Shown here: piece by piece, positions 36,139 through 44,663 of the stretch | How the letters are laid out: each line of letters opens with the position of its first letter | Numbering within the stretch: the first letter of the stretch is position 1 | Origin: Leeuwenhoekiella palythoae | GTDB taxonomy: Bacteria > Bacteroidota > Bacteroidia > Flavobacteriales > Flavobacteriaceae | Length of the DNA: 64,000 nucleotides | Assembly (NCBI RefSeq): GCF_900130045.1 | Contig: NZ_FQXT01000001.1 | Coordinates: 725,014-789,013, forward strand | Direction: 5' to 3' | Notes under the pieces: generated by a model | What the model was told of the DNA's origin: nothing | The model's database searches: none | The model's input: the letters and a program-made list of their open reading frames with translations, nothing else | Program-made: the position numbers and the translations under genes

Positions 36139-38550
36139 TTAACCGGAGTGCCCCGTACGCATCATCTCTAATTCCTCCAGAAAAAAATGGTCATCAGTTT
36201 GCACAAAGGCTTGTTTAGGCAGAACTGCAGCCCCTAGTTTGCGCTTCTCAAAATTGGCACTCATCCCAAAATCTATCTGTTTCATGTTCAGTTTTCGGGC
36301 TCTTAAAATGGTTTGATATAAAAGCTGTCTATACGTTTTAAATACTTCTAAATACTTATAATCCATACCAATTAGACTGGGTACATAAACGCCTGAATAA
36401 TTTTTATAGCAAAACATAACCCCTAATAGGCGTTCATCTTCAACAGCCTTAAGAAGAATGCATTCCCAATTGGGATGACTGCGCAAGACTTCAAAAGCCT
36501 CAAGAGGATAAGTAAAGGTATTAAGTCCATAATTTTTACGCTGAACCTGTAGATAGAGCTCGTAATAGACTTTAATGTTTGCGCTACTCACCCGTTGAAC
36601 CACATTAGATTTAACCAAACTTAAATAGGGCTCGATATCTTTCTTGAAATGCTTTTGAGATCGTTTAGAAAGGTATTGGGTATAATCAGCTTCGATCTTA
36701 TGATGTAAGTCTAGCAATACACACGAATCGGGCATATCTATGGGAATATAGCCTTGATCCAAAATCGCCTTTGACCAGTTGTAGTTCAGATCAAAATCGC
36801 GAAGCACGGTCATGGTAACCTTCCTTGTCTGTGCCAGATTTTCAATGTATTCCAACAATTGCTTTAAAGCCAAGGTGACCTGTTGGTGTTCTTCATTCAG
36901 ATAAAGATGGTTTCCTTCAGTAAATAAGCAGCCCAAAGATAATACCCGCGAGGTTTGTAAATAGGGATTACGTTTTCGCTGGTGCTCCAGCAGTTTAGAG
37001 ACCGAAGCCGGAGCCAGCATATCATTTTTCCAAAGACTTTCGGTTAAAAAAGTCATCAATACTGGGCAGTTAGCATCATCCACAATCTGTATATACCAAA
37101 ACCGCCAGTTGTGCTCGGGTTCTTGATTCTGAGTAAAGCTTTGCTCCAAATAGGCAAGCCCATCATAAGTTAGCATATTGAATTTCCCTAGGGTTGTATT
37201 CCAGTGGGTTGCATCAGTCTCAGCAATACTTTTAAATTCCTTAAATTGTAAATCCTGGTTAGTGGTGGCAAAGGGCTTACCATCTACAAAATCCATACGG
37301 AAAGCTTTTCCCACTCGAGAACGGGAATTATCTGTAGCCATAAGGGCGATATCATAATTGCTTATCAATTGCTCCACCAGTTGATCAATATCATCAAAAG
37401 CATTATGGTTGGAGAGAGTAATACGAAGTCCGGTGTTTTTAGCAGGGACTGCGGGAAATAAACCAAGGTTTACATAGATCCCTGCTTCCATCAGGCGTTT
37501 TACAAGAAAGTAACCTGTAGCAGGCAAGCCGGTTCCTATATAGAATACCGGCGAACTATTTCGCGCGATAAGTGGTAAATGGGCCATAACCAATTGTTGA
37601 TTGAAGTAGGCGATGCGATTATTCAGCGCTTCCTGCAGACGATAAATCTCATCAGACAAATGAATGTTTGCCGAGGCTATGGCTGCACCTAACGCACTAG
37701 GTTCTAACTGGGCTGAAAAAGTTAAGGGACCTCCAAAGTTTTTGATTTGGTTATAGAACTTTTTATTCGAACAGATTAAAACGGAACCCGATGCTCCAAA
37801 GGATTTACTTAAGGTTCCAAATACCAACACATGTTCCGGTAGGGTTCCCAGCTGACTCAATACATAGCCCATCCCATTAGCACCTCGCCAGCTCATTCCA
37901 TGTACATCATCAAAGTAGAGATAGAGCTGCGGATATTTTTTAGTGAGTGCTAACAATGCTTTAACCGGTGCATAATCTCCAAACATCGAGTATACCCCAT
38001 CGGCCATATACCATATTTTAGAAACTTTAGAAGAAAGTTTTTGGATCAGGGTTTCCAGCATTTCCAGATTATTGTGGCGTACAAGCTGTACGGGTATTCC
38101 TCGTACTTTAAGGAGCTGCGCTGCATTTTGTACACTCCAATGTACTTGATGGTCCAAGATAACAGCATCTTCATCCCGCACCACCGTCGGGATGACTGCC
38201 AGATGACCCAAGGTGCTGTTCTTGGTAATAATTACAGGATTTTTAAAGAGTAGCTGCAGCTTCTCTTCCAGTTCTTCATAAAGCGGATGCGAAATATAGG
38301 TTTTAGATAAAGGAAATTGGGTACCGTAGCGCAAGAGGGCCTGCATGGCCCCTAATTTGATCCGGTTATTTTGTTCTAAACCTAAATACCCGGTATTTCC
38401 AAAGTGATAACAAGCTTTTCCTTGTACCGTAAGCCATCTACCGGTATGTTGTCTGTCTTCAGCACGCAAATGTACGATACCTTCCGCTTTAGCTTCCGTG
38501 ATCACCTTATCAACGGTATCCCGAAAATTGTTGTGTTTGATTTGAGCCAT
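36139..38550 (-). CDS. Fusion of an AONS-like PLP transferase and a GNAT-type acyltransferase
   Basis: Counted from the upstream ATG at 38589, residues about 25-430 form a fold-type I PLP enzyme of the alpha-oxoamine synthase group (5-aminolevulinate / 8-amino-7-oxononanoate synthase-like). Motifs: YHFGNTGYLGLEQN (61-74), YFDDVHGMSW (225-234) and the PLP lysine Lys262 in GTLSKSFGASG. The remaining part (about 440-816) resembles BioF2/FemAB-like acetyltransferase folds (LSLGCLFTEGNHLYLNEEH, VYYELYLQVQRKNYGLNTF, KQIDFGMSANFEKRKLGA). A condensation of an amino acid with an acyl-CoA followed by acylation is conceivable, but the product is unknown. I prefer the start at 38550 (MAQIKHNNF). It precedes the RteC-like gene. 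Confidence 0.8.
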   Translation of the reverse strand: MAQIKHNNFRDTVDKVITEAKAEGIVHLRAEDRQHTGRWLTVQGKACYHFGNTGYLGLEQNNRIKLGAMQALLRYGTQFPLSKTYISHPLYEELEEKLQLLFKNPVIITKNSTLGHLAVIPTVVRDEDAVILDHQVHWSVQNAAQLLKVRGIPVQLVRHNNLEMLETLIQKLSSKVSKIWYMADGVYSMFGDYAPVKALLALTKKYPQLYLYFDDVHGMSWRGANGMGYVLSQLGTLPEHVLVFGTLSKSFGASGSVLICSNKKFYNQIKNFGGPLTFSAQLEPSALGAAIASANIHLSDEIYRLQEALNNRIAYFNQQLVMAHLPLIARNSSPVFYIGTGLPATGYFLVKRLMEAGIYVNLGLFPAVPAKNTGLRITLSNHNAFDDIDQLVEQLISNYDIALMATDNSRSRVGKAFRMDFVDGKPFATTNQDLQFKEFKSIAETDATHWNTTLGKFNMLTYDGLAYLEQSFTQNQEPEHNWRFWYIQIVDDANCPVLMTFLTESLWKNDMLAPASVSKLLEHQRKRNPYLQTSRVLSLGCLFTEGNHLYLNEEHQQVTLALKQLLEYIENLAQTRKVTMTVLRDFDLNYNWSKAILDQGYIPIDMPDSCVLLDLHHKIEADYTQYLSKRSQKHFKKDIEPYLSLVKSNVVQRVSSANIKVYYELYLQVQRKNYGLNTFTYPLEAFEVLRSHPNWECILLKAVEDERLLGVMFCYKNYSGVYVPSLIGMDYKYLEVFKTYRQLLYQTILRARKLNMKQIDFGMSANFEKRKLGAAVLPKQAFVQTDDHFFLEELEMMRTGHSG

Positions 38551-38782
38551 TTTAAAGAAGTTTGGTTGTATCAGACCGAATCTAACCAATTATTAACACC
38601 TTGAATATCAGCATTAAAAATTCAACAAGTATTATTCCTTTAAACTTTACTATTTATCCCTGAGACTTTACTTTAACTCCAAAAACCTTCATAAAACTCC
38701 TCAACACTATAGATTAAATCCTTTATAATTAAGCAACTAGACAGGCTTTTTAATACATTTAACCTTACAAAACTTGTTCACT

Positions 38783-39160
38783 ATGCGTCCTGATTACGAA
38801 AACGCGTATGCTGAATATCGGATTAAAGCGGGAATCCTGTTTTTATATTATAAACCTGAAGCTTGTCTAAGTCTTAAGGCAGCAGAAGAGGTCGTTCAAG
38901 ATCGTCTTGCCGTCCAAATGGGCCAACCTTATCCGGTATATTGCGATGTACGCCCTATTATAGATTCTGAAAAAGAAGCACGGGATTTCTTATCTCAAAA
39001 TGGCAATGCTTTGGTGCGTGCTCTGGCTTTTCGCATTGATTATCCAGTAACTGAAATTATGATGCAATTTTATTTACAAAACGGATCAGCGGCTATCCCC
39101 ACCCAATTGGTATTTGATATTAGAACTGCATGGAACTTCCTAAGCAGCTTTCGAGAGTGA
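38783..39160 (+). CDS. Small protein of unknown function, possibly STAS-like
   Basis: The protein has 126 residues from ATG at 38783. It is a soluble alpha/beta protein: RIKAGILFLYYKPEACLSLKAAEEVV, a YPVYCDVRPI strand, then GNALVRALAFRIDYPVTEIMMQFYLQ and PTQLVFDIRTAWNFLSSF. The alternation of strands and helices resembles STAS/SpoIIAA-like domains, but I cannot confirm this. It lies 30 bp before an AraC-family gene on the same strand, so the two are likely cotranscribed and may work together in regulation. Confidence 0.65.
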   Translation: MRPDYENAYAEYRIKAGILFLYYKPEACLSLKAAEEVVQDRLAVQMGQPYPVYCDVRPIIDSEKEARDFLSQNGNALVRALAFRIDYPVTEIMMQFYLQNGSAAIPTQLVFDIRTAWNFLSSFRE

Positions 39161-39190
39161 TGATCGCTTCAACTAATTCCTTTCTTGCGT

Positions 39191-40096
39191 ATGAACTACT
39201 TAAACACTCGAGCAAAACAAATCAAAACGATGATTTTAGAAATGGCTAAAGGTAATTTTAACTACCAAATTCCTCGTACAGGCGAAAACAATGAAACTGA
39301 AGCCATTGCAGCATCGCTTAATATGCTGGCTCAGGAATTGAGAGTCTCGTACAATCCTTTTATATTCAATGCGCCGGCTGATAGTATTTTTAAGGTGAGA
39401 CACTACCTCTTTTTGATCAACCCAGAGCATAGTATACTTTCTACAAATTTTGACCTCGATGCAGAACCCACTTTCGTTGATCAAAACTTTTTACATCTGT
39501 TAACGCCAGCTTCAAAAAAAATCTTTAAAAAGCGTTTAAAACAGTTGCTAAAAAAACAATACCCTAGTGTACCTTGTAGATTAGAATTGCGAGCTTCAAA
39601 CACGCTGAACGTACCTTTAGAATGTACACTTTTTAAGTTGCGTTACGATGCAGTTGCCGGTAACTTTCTGGTAGTGGCCTCCCGCATTCAAAGTCTTAAT
39701 CCCTTACTGAAAGAGGATGCTTCAAAAAAAGAATACCCGATACGGAAGCTCGAGGCGCTCAAAAACACACGAGACATACAAAATATTCAGGATGTGAAAG
39801 CCTATCTCCAAGACCACCCGGAAGATCGTATCGCCTCCTTAAAGATCTTGGGAGTACGCTTTGGTCTTAATGAATATAAACTTAAAAAAGGCTTCAAAGA
39901 ACTTTATCAGACCAGCGTATTTAAATACCAATTGCAACAGCGCTTACATAAGGCCAAGCATCTCATTAGGTCCACCACAGACCCCCTATCGAGTATCGCT
40001 TTACAAACAGGCTTTAAGTCCTACGTACATTTTGGGCAGGCATTTAAAAAAGAATTCGGTGTAGCACCCAGTCAGTACCGGAAAATGCACCAATAA
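39191..40096 (+). CDS. AraC-family transcriptional regulator with HAMP-like and PAS-like N-terminus
   Basis: The C-terminal 100 residues are a double helix-turn-helix of the AraC type (LGVRFGLNEYKLKKGFKELY, IALQTGFKSYVHFGQAFKKE, FGVAPSQYRKMH). The N-terminal 40 residues (ILEMAKGNFNYQIPRTGENNETEAIAASL) resemble a HAMP or phosphatase-like linker without membrane helices. Residues about 60-170 look like a PAS-type sensor (INPEHSILSTNFDLDAEPTF). ATG at 39191 is preferred over the TTG two codons earlier. Targets are unknown; the small upstream gene is its probable operon partner. Confidence 0.85.
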   Translation: MNYLNTRAKQIKTMILEMAKGNFNYQIPRTGENNETEAIAASLNMLAQELRVSYNPFIFNAPADSIFKVRHYLFLINPEHSILSTNFDLDAEPTFVDQNFLHLLTPASKKIFKKRLKQLLKKQYPSVPCRLELRASNTLNVPLECTLFKLRYDAVAGNFLVVASRIQSLNPLLKEDASKKEYPIRKLEALKNTRDIQNIQDVKAYLQDHPEDRIASLKILGVRFGLNEYKLKKGFKELYQTSVFKYQLQQRLHKAKHLIRSTTDPLSSIALQTGFKSYVHFGQAFKKEFGVAPSQYRKMHQ

Positions 40097-40177
40097 TCCC
40101 GTACACCTGAGTTTCAATCCCTCATAACATACTGTTTCCCAAACACCTCTCATACCTTTAACCTGTAAACACAAAGC

Positions 40178-41686
40178 ATGTCAAAAGCAGGTTATATAAA
40201 ACAAGTTGCAAGCATGGGAGTAGTACCCCTCTTCATGTTACTATGGGTCTATGCAGCTACGGCTAAGCTGTTGGAGTTCGAAGCTTTTAGCATTCAATTG
40301 GGGCAATCTCCTTTATTAAGTGCCTATGCGGGTATTCTAGTTTGGTTGGTTCCTTTGAGTGAATATGTGTTGAGTACATTATTGTTAATTCCAAAAACGA
40401 AAAATATTGGTTTATATGGGAGTCTGTGTTTGATGACGGCTTTTACCACCTATATCATCATCATTCTCAATTACGCCGATTTTGTTCCCTGCTCTTGCGG
40501 AGGCATTCTCGAAGCTTTAAGTTGGACGGAGCATTTGCTGTTTAATGGCTTCTGTATTATTCTGATCTTGCTAGTCCTTTTTATAAATCGATTGTCTTTT
40601 AGCAATCAGTCACAGCACAGATCTTTAGCAAACGGGCTATTGCCTTTAGGGTCTGGGATGCTTTTTAGTAGTGTTATGGTAATTGTACTTTTTTTGACCT
40701 CAGAAAAGCAAATACATCGAAACAATGCTTTTATACGAAGATATATTCCGCACGTATTTGATCAAAAGCAAGTGTATGATTTAGGAGTGAATTCCTATTA
40801 TATAGCAGGGCTTACCACAGATAGTATCTATCTGGGAAATTCAACCGCTCCCTTTACCTTATTGAGCTTTGATAAAAATCTTTCAGATTTCAATTCTTCA
40901 CAGATAAAGCTTGAAAATGCCTCTGATATCAAATTCTTGGCTTCTAAAGTCAAGGTAAATGATTCTGTGTTATTGCTCTATGATGGTACAGTACCGGTGC
41001 TCTTTAGTGGAGCCTTACAAAGCAGAAAAATAACTCCCCGGCGTACACCATTTTATTTTACCAAACTGCAGCCTTTAGCATCAAATAGATATGCTTTTAC
41101 TTCTAGAGCGGCAGCCACCAATGAAAATGAACTGGGGTTGTATTCTTATGCAGATACCTCTGGTTTTAAACTAATTCCACAAATACTTGAACGACAGGTA
41201 GACGGCATATTTGACGTAGAAGGTTTTTTAACCTTTAATGAGGAGTTGCAGCGCATAATTTATGTGTACCGCTTTCGGAATGAATATTTGATAATGGATA
41301 CCAATCTCAATGAGGTTCATAGAAAAAAGCTTATCGATACGATCAGTATTGCACAATTACAAATAGACACGATTGCTGGAAAAGGCCAACGTAAACTTGG
41401 ATCAAATACTATTCACGTTTCTAATACTATAGCCACCTCGGGCAAGCAACTATATGTTCATTCTAAACGTCTGGGTAAGTACGAGCCAGAGCTGGATGAC
41501 GGACGTTCTATTGTTGATGTCTATGATCTCAATAAGGGCCTGTATACGCATAGCCTATACCTGCAGCATCCAGGGATGAAACCATTGATGGATCTTGCGC
41601 TAAAGAATAATCAAGTCTATGCAATTTGTGGAACTTATTTGATACACTATCAAAAAACAATACAAAATAGAGTAACACCCAATTAA
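40178..41686 (+). CDS. MauE/DoxX-like membrane domain fused to a periplasmic beta-propeller-like domain
   Basis: Residues 1-175 contain about five membrane helices (MGVVPLFMLLWVYAATAKL, LVWLVPLSEYVLSTLLLIP, AFTTYIIIILNYA, LLFNGFCIILILLVLFINRL, MLFSSVMVIVLFL). After the third helix comes VPCSCGGILE, a CxC pair as in MauE-type proteins, which support disulfide formation or maturation of partner proteins. Residues 190-502 form a soluble part built from repeated beta-strand segments, probably a beta-propeller on the periplasmic side. The next gene encodes a small secreted peptide with four cysteines, so the pair may form one functional unit. Confidence 0.75.
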   Translation: MSKAGYIKQVASMGVVPLFMLLWVYAATAKLLEFEAFSIQLGQSPLLSAYAGILVWLVPLSEYVLSTLLLIPKTKNIGLYGSLCLMTAFTTYIIIILNYADFVPCSCGGILEALSWTEHLLFNGFCIILILLVLFINRLSFSNQSQHRSLANGLLPLGSGMLFSSVMVIVLFLTSEKQIHRNNAFIRRYIPHVFDQKQVYDLGVNSYYIAGLTTDSIYLGNSTAPFTLLSFDKNLSDFNSSQIKLENASDIKFLASKVKVNDSVLLLYDGTVPVLFSGALQSRKITPRRTPFYFTKLQPLASNRYAFTSRAAATNENELGLYSYADTSGFKLIPQILERQVDGIFDVEGFLTFNEELQRIIYVYRFRNEYLIMDTNLNEVHRKKLIDTISIAQLQIDTIAGKGQRKLGSNTIHVSNTIATSGKQLYVHSKRLGKYEPELDDGRSIVDVYDLNKGLYTHSLYLQHPGMKPLMDLALKNNQVYAICGTYLIHYQKTIQNRVTPN

Positions 41687-41762
41687 AATATATCGGCCAA
41701 TATCAGGAGTACGACCGAAAACCTGAACTAGAGTAGGTCAATAATTATTAAATTTTACAACT

Positions 41763-42035
41763 ATGAAAAATTTAAAAAAGCAAGTGTTCTTACCGGTAGC
41801 AGCCATTGGACTGGCCCTGGGAGGAGCATTTATGACAAGTGCAGCAAAAGTAAATGCTGCGAGCAATGCCCAGGTACCTGGGTATTATTACGACAATGTT
41901 CAGCTGGAGTGTAGAGACGCCGGGGTTGAATGTAGTACTATTGATACAGGAATTCCCTGTACCGATGGTACGCGTAACCTATTTGAGTTAGATGGAACAA
42001 TGTGTGAAACGCCATTGTATCAAATACCTCAATAG
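41763..42035 (+). CDS. Small secreted cysteine-containing peptide, DUF6520/NVEALA-like
   Basis: This 90-residue protein starts with a signal-like segment (QVFLPVAAIGLALGGAFMTSA, probable cleavage around residues 28-33) and ends as a short acidic peptide with four cysteines (VQLECRDAGVECSTID, GIPCTDG, GTMCETPLY). The charged start MKNLKKQ and the AxxGLALGGAF core resemble DUF6520 peptides of Flavobacteriia. It follows the MauE-like gene by 76 bp and precedes a perfect terminator. Two disulfide bonds are possible. Function is unknown; it could be a secreted peptide matured by the upstream membrane protein. Confidence 0.7.
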   Translation: MKNLKKQVFLPVAAIGLALGGAFMTSAAKVNAASNAQVPGYYYDNVQLECRDAGVECSTIDTGIPCTDGTRNLFELDGTMCETPLYQIPQ

Positions 42036-42043
42036 GCTAAGAG

Positions 42044-42073
42044 AGAACCCGCACCATGTGCGGGTTCTATTTT
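42044..42073. terminator. Terminator shared by convergent genes
   Basis: AGAACCCGCAC (42044-42054) pairs perfectly with GTGCGGGTTCT (42058-42068), followed by ATTTT. It lies just after the small peptide gene and touches the stop codon of the reverse S9 peptidase gene, so it may serve both. Confidence 0.85.
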
Positions 42074-44663
42074 AATAGGCATTTGCTTTCATCCACAGAG
42101 GTTTTTGATCCCCATTAAGATAATGCTCAAACCATGCTAAAATACGATCATTTACGTCCTGTATCGCCTTAAGATTTGAAAAGGCATGACCCTGATCCGG
42201 GTAAAGCAATAAGGTTGATTCTTTACCGGCGCGCTTTAATCCTAGATATAAGGCTATTGATTGGTTGCGATTCACATGATAATCTTCTTTACCGGCATAA
42301 AGGAGTAGTGGCGTGTTCACTTGATCTACTTTCCAAATGGGACTGTTATCCATATAAGCCTGCTGGTTTTCATAATACGGGCCTTGCATACGTCCCTGGT
42401 AATTTTCCAGATGATAAAATTTAGTATTACCCACCCCGTCAACAGTGGTGTATTTTCGTGTCAGATCACTAAGTCCACCACCGGAGACTGCAGCAGCATA
42501 TCGTCCCCCGGACCCAACTATATAATTAACCTCAAAACCTCCAAAGGAATAGCCATTGAGGCCTATTCGCTTAGAATCGATAGCGGTGTTATTAAGAACT
42601 TCTTTCAAAATCAAATCAATGCTTTGTTTTGAGGATTCACCGGGTTGGTTAGACTTATACGTTAAGTCGGGACACAGCACGAAATATCCCTCGCTCCGTA
42701 GCCGCGTATAATTTATCCCCTTACGGTCTCCAAGAAAAGGAACGGAGTAGTGATGTATGGCACCTGCATTTTGCTCATACAAATCAATAATCATAGGATA
42801 GGACTTTGACGCATCGTAAGCAAAAGGGTATAAAAGTGTAGCCTGTAACCCGTCCATTTGTTTTTCATTATCTAGCTGCAGCAACTCGGCTTTTCCGGTA
42901 GTGAAGCGCGTATAGTGTCTATTGGACTGATAGCCCCGTTTGAGTGTTGTGTTAGCCCTATTCCAGAACATGACCCGTGGCGGCAGATCTTGATTTTCCT
43001 CCAGATAGTATAACCCATTTTCTGTTATTTTCGGACTGTAATGCCGTGAAGCCTTAAAAGCGATATTTTTTAGTTTTCCGTTGGCATAACATGCAAAACC
43101 ACTCCTGTATGTCTCATCACTACTTTTTAAATACAGGGGCTTTTCTAAATCTAAAACGTCAGGGGTAAATAATGAAGTACCTTCCCAATCCTGTAAGATT
43201 TTAGGTTCGGTTATCAATCGGTAAGTTCGACCTTGTTCTCGCCCCTGAGTCAGGCGCTTGGCTTGAAGTTTAATTAAATCCACCTGCCAGATATCAAACT
43301 GATCGTAAACCAATAGTTGCGTACCGGTTTTATCAAAACCTGCCAAGCCATAGGGGAAAGGAAAGACACTTTGTGAGGGATCTGCAGTAGACAGGGGTGT
43401 TGGGATGTAGACGGAAAGGTCTATCTCCACCTTCCTTTGGATATCATAAATCAGCCACCTTCCGTTTTTGTAATAATACATAAAACGTCCGTGGGGTTCT
43501 ATTCCGGTATAGGATGTGATCCCTTCAATTTTAGAGGCGCCGTAGATGGAATCACCGGTCATTGTGCTTCGCAATTGAATATCGGCATCATTTATAAGTT
43601 TAATTCTAGGATGGTAGGGCTTGGAATGGGTAAGTAAGATCAGGCTATCATTGGCGGTAAGGTAACTGGTCTGCCAAAGTGAATCGGTTAGCTGTTGATA
43701 CCCATTGGTTTTCAGATTCCAAACCCCATAATCAGCCGTGTTGATATGGGCTTCCACATATCGAGGGTTCATAACTTCATACACATCCTTACTGCGATAA
43801 ATCTCTACACCGGACCCCCAGGCTAATGTCCGTCTTGGTATGCTTTGTATTCGAAAAAACAGGCAATCACCGGTTTTGGAGAACGTGAAAGGCTTATGCG
43901 TAAAGGGTTTGTTTACCTGTTTGTCCGCCGGAAATTCAGCGCGGTTGGTGGCATTAAAGGCCATCAAGGTTTTATCGCCTAGGTTATAGCAAAAGAGTTC
44001 CGGTTCCTTAGTCCCCTGTGGAGTATAATACCATGCAATTTTACTAGAATCGGGATTCCAGATCAATCTGTTGTGTGTTCCGGGTTCTAACTTAAGCGGT
44101 ATCGGTTTTCGTGTTCCTGTTTCAAGATCATAAACTTCAAGTCTGGGAGCGCTTGTATCCTGTAGCGCGTAAACCACCTGAGTTTTCTGGGCGTTTAAAG
44201 CGTAATCCTCTAGGTCCGTTAGATCTTGTTGTCTCCCGTTATTTAGATTCAGAAGCTTTAGGTCAATTGTTCCACTCCTGCTTTCAAGTAGTAGCATATG
44301 TAGATCAGGAATATACGTATAGGCGCTATACCCTTCAAAATGGTTTTGGGTATCCTCTAGTAAATTCACGATTCCAATACCGGTTTGGCTCTTGTAGAAA
44401 CACCAATTTTCATCGAGCGTTACGCTTTGGATATTAGTAAACGCATATTGTTTGTCACCAGACAGTGAACGGATCTCGGTGGTATCCTGTAGGTTTTCAT
44501 AATCTTTGTAAAGTTCCATCCAAGTTCCCTTCGGGGAAGTGCTCCGCAGTTTTAGTGAATACCAAAGCTTATAGTCATCTAGATCAGGTAGTTTCTTAGA
44601 TTGGGCATAGGGAATTCCTATGCCCACAACAAATAGTATAAGGGTGGTCAATAATCTAAACAT
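42072..44663 (-). CDS. S9 family (prolyl oligopeptidase-like) serine peptidase
   Basis: The protein has 863 residues with a signal peptide (GIPYAQS). A long N-terminal beta-propeller (to about residue 600; WNPDSSKIAWYYTPQG, TKTQVVYALQ-like blades) precedes an alpha/beta-hydrolase domain. Catalytic residues: Ser706 in LNGYSFGGFE, Asp794 in YAGKEDYHV and His826 in DQGHAFSN. S9 peptidases cleave oligopeptides; the propeller limits substrate size. The start codon overlaps the SusD stop (TGATG at 44661-44665), indicating translational coupling. In this operon it would degrade peptides brought in by the SusC/SusD pair, in the periplasm or at the envelope. Confidence 0.92.
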   Translation of the reverse strand: MFRLLTTLILFVVGIGIPYAQSKKLPDLDDYKLWYSLKLRSTSPKGTWMELYKDYENLQDTTEIRSLSGDKQYAFTNIQSVTLDENWCFYKSQTGIGIVNLLEDTQNHFEGYSAYTYIPDLHMLLLESRSGTIDLKLLNLNNGRQQDLTDLEDYALNAQKTQVVYALQDTSAPRLEVYDLETGTRKPIPLKLEPGTHNRLIWNPDSSKIAWYYTPQGTKEPELFCYNLGDKTLMAFNATNRAEFPADKQVNKPFTHKPFTFSKTGDCLFFRIQSIPRRTLAWGSGVEIYRSKDVYEVMNPRYVEAHINTADYGVWNLKTNGYQQLTDSLWQTSYLTANDSLILLTHSKPYHPRIKLINDADIQLRSTMTGDSIYGASKIEGITSYTGIEPHGRFMYYYKNGRWLIYDIQRKVEIDLSVYIPTPLSTADPSQSVFPFPYGLAGFDKTGTQLLVYDQFDIWQVDLIKLQAKRLTQGREQGRTYRLITEPKILQDWEGTSLFTPDVLDLEKPLYLKSSDETYRSGFACYANGKLKNIAFKASRHYSPKITENGLYYLEENQDLPPRVMFWNRANTTLKRGYQSNRHYTRFTTGKAELLQLDNEKQMDGLQATLLYPFAYDASKSYPMIIDLYEQNAGAIHHYSVPFLGDRKGINYTRLRSEGYFVLCPDLTYKSNQPGESSKQSIDLILKEVLNNTAIDSKRIGLNGYSFGGFEVNYIVGSGGRYAAAVSGGGLSDLTRKYTTVDGVGNTKFYHLENYQGRMQGPYYENQQAYMDNSPIWKVDQVNTPLLLYAGKEDYHVNRNQSIALYLGLKRAGKESTLLLYPDQGHAFSNLKAIQDVNDRILAWFEHYLNGDQKPLWMKANAY

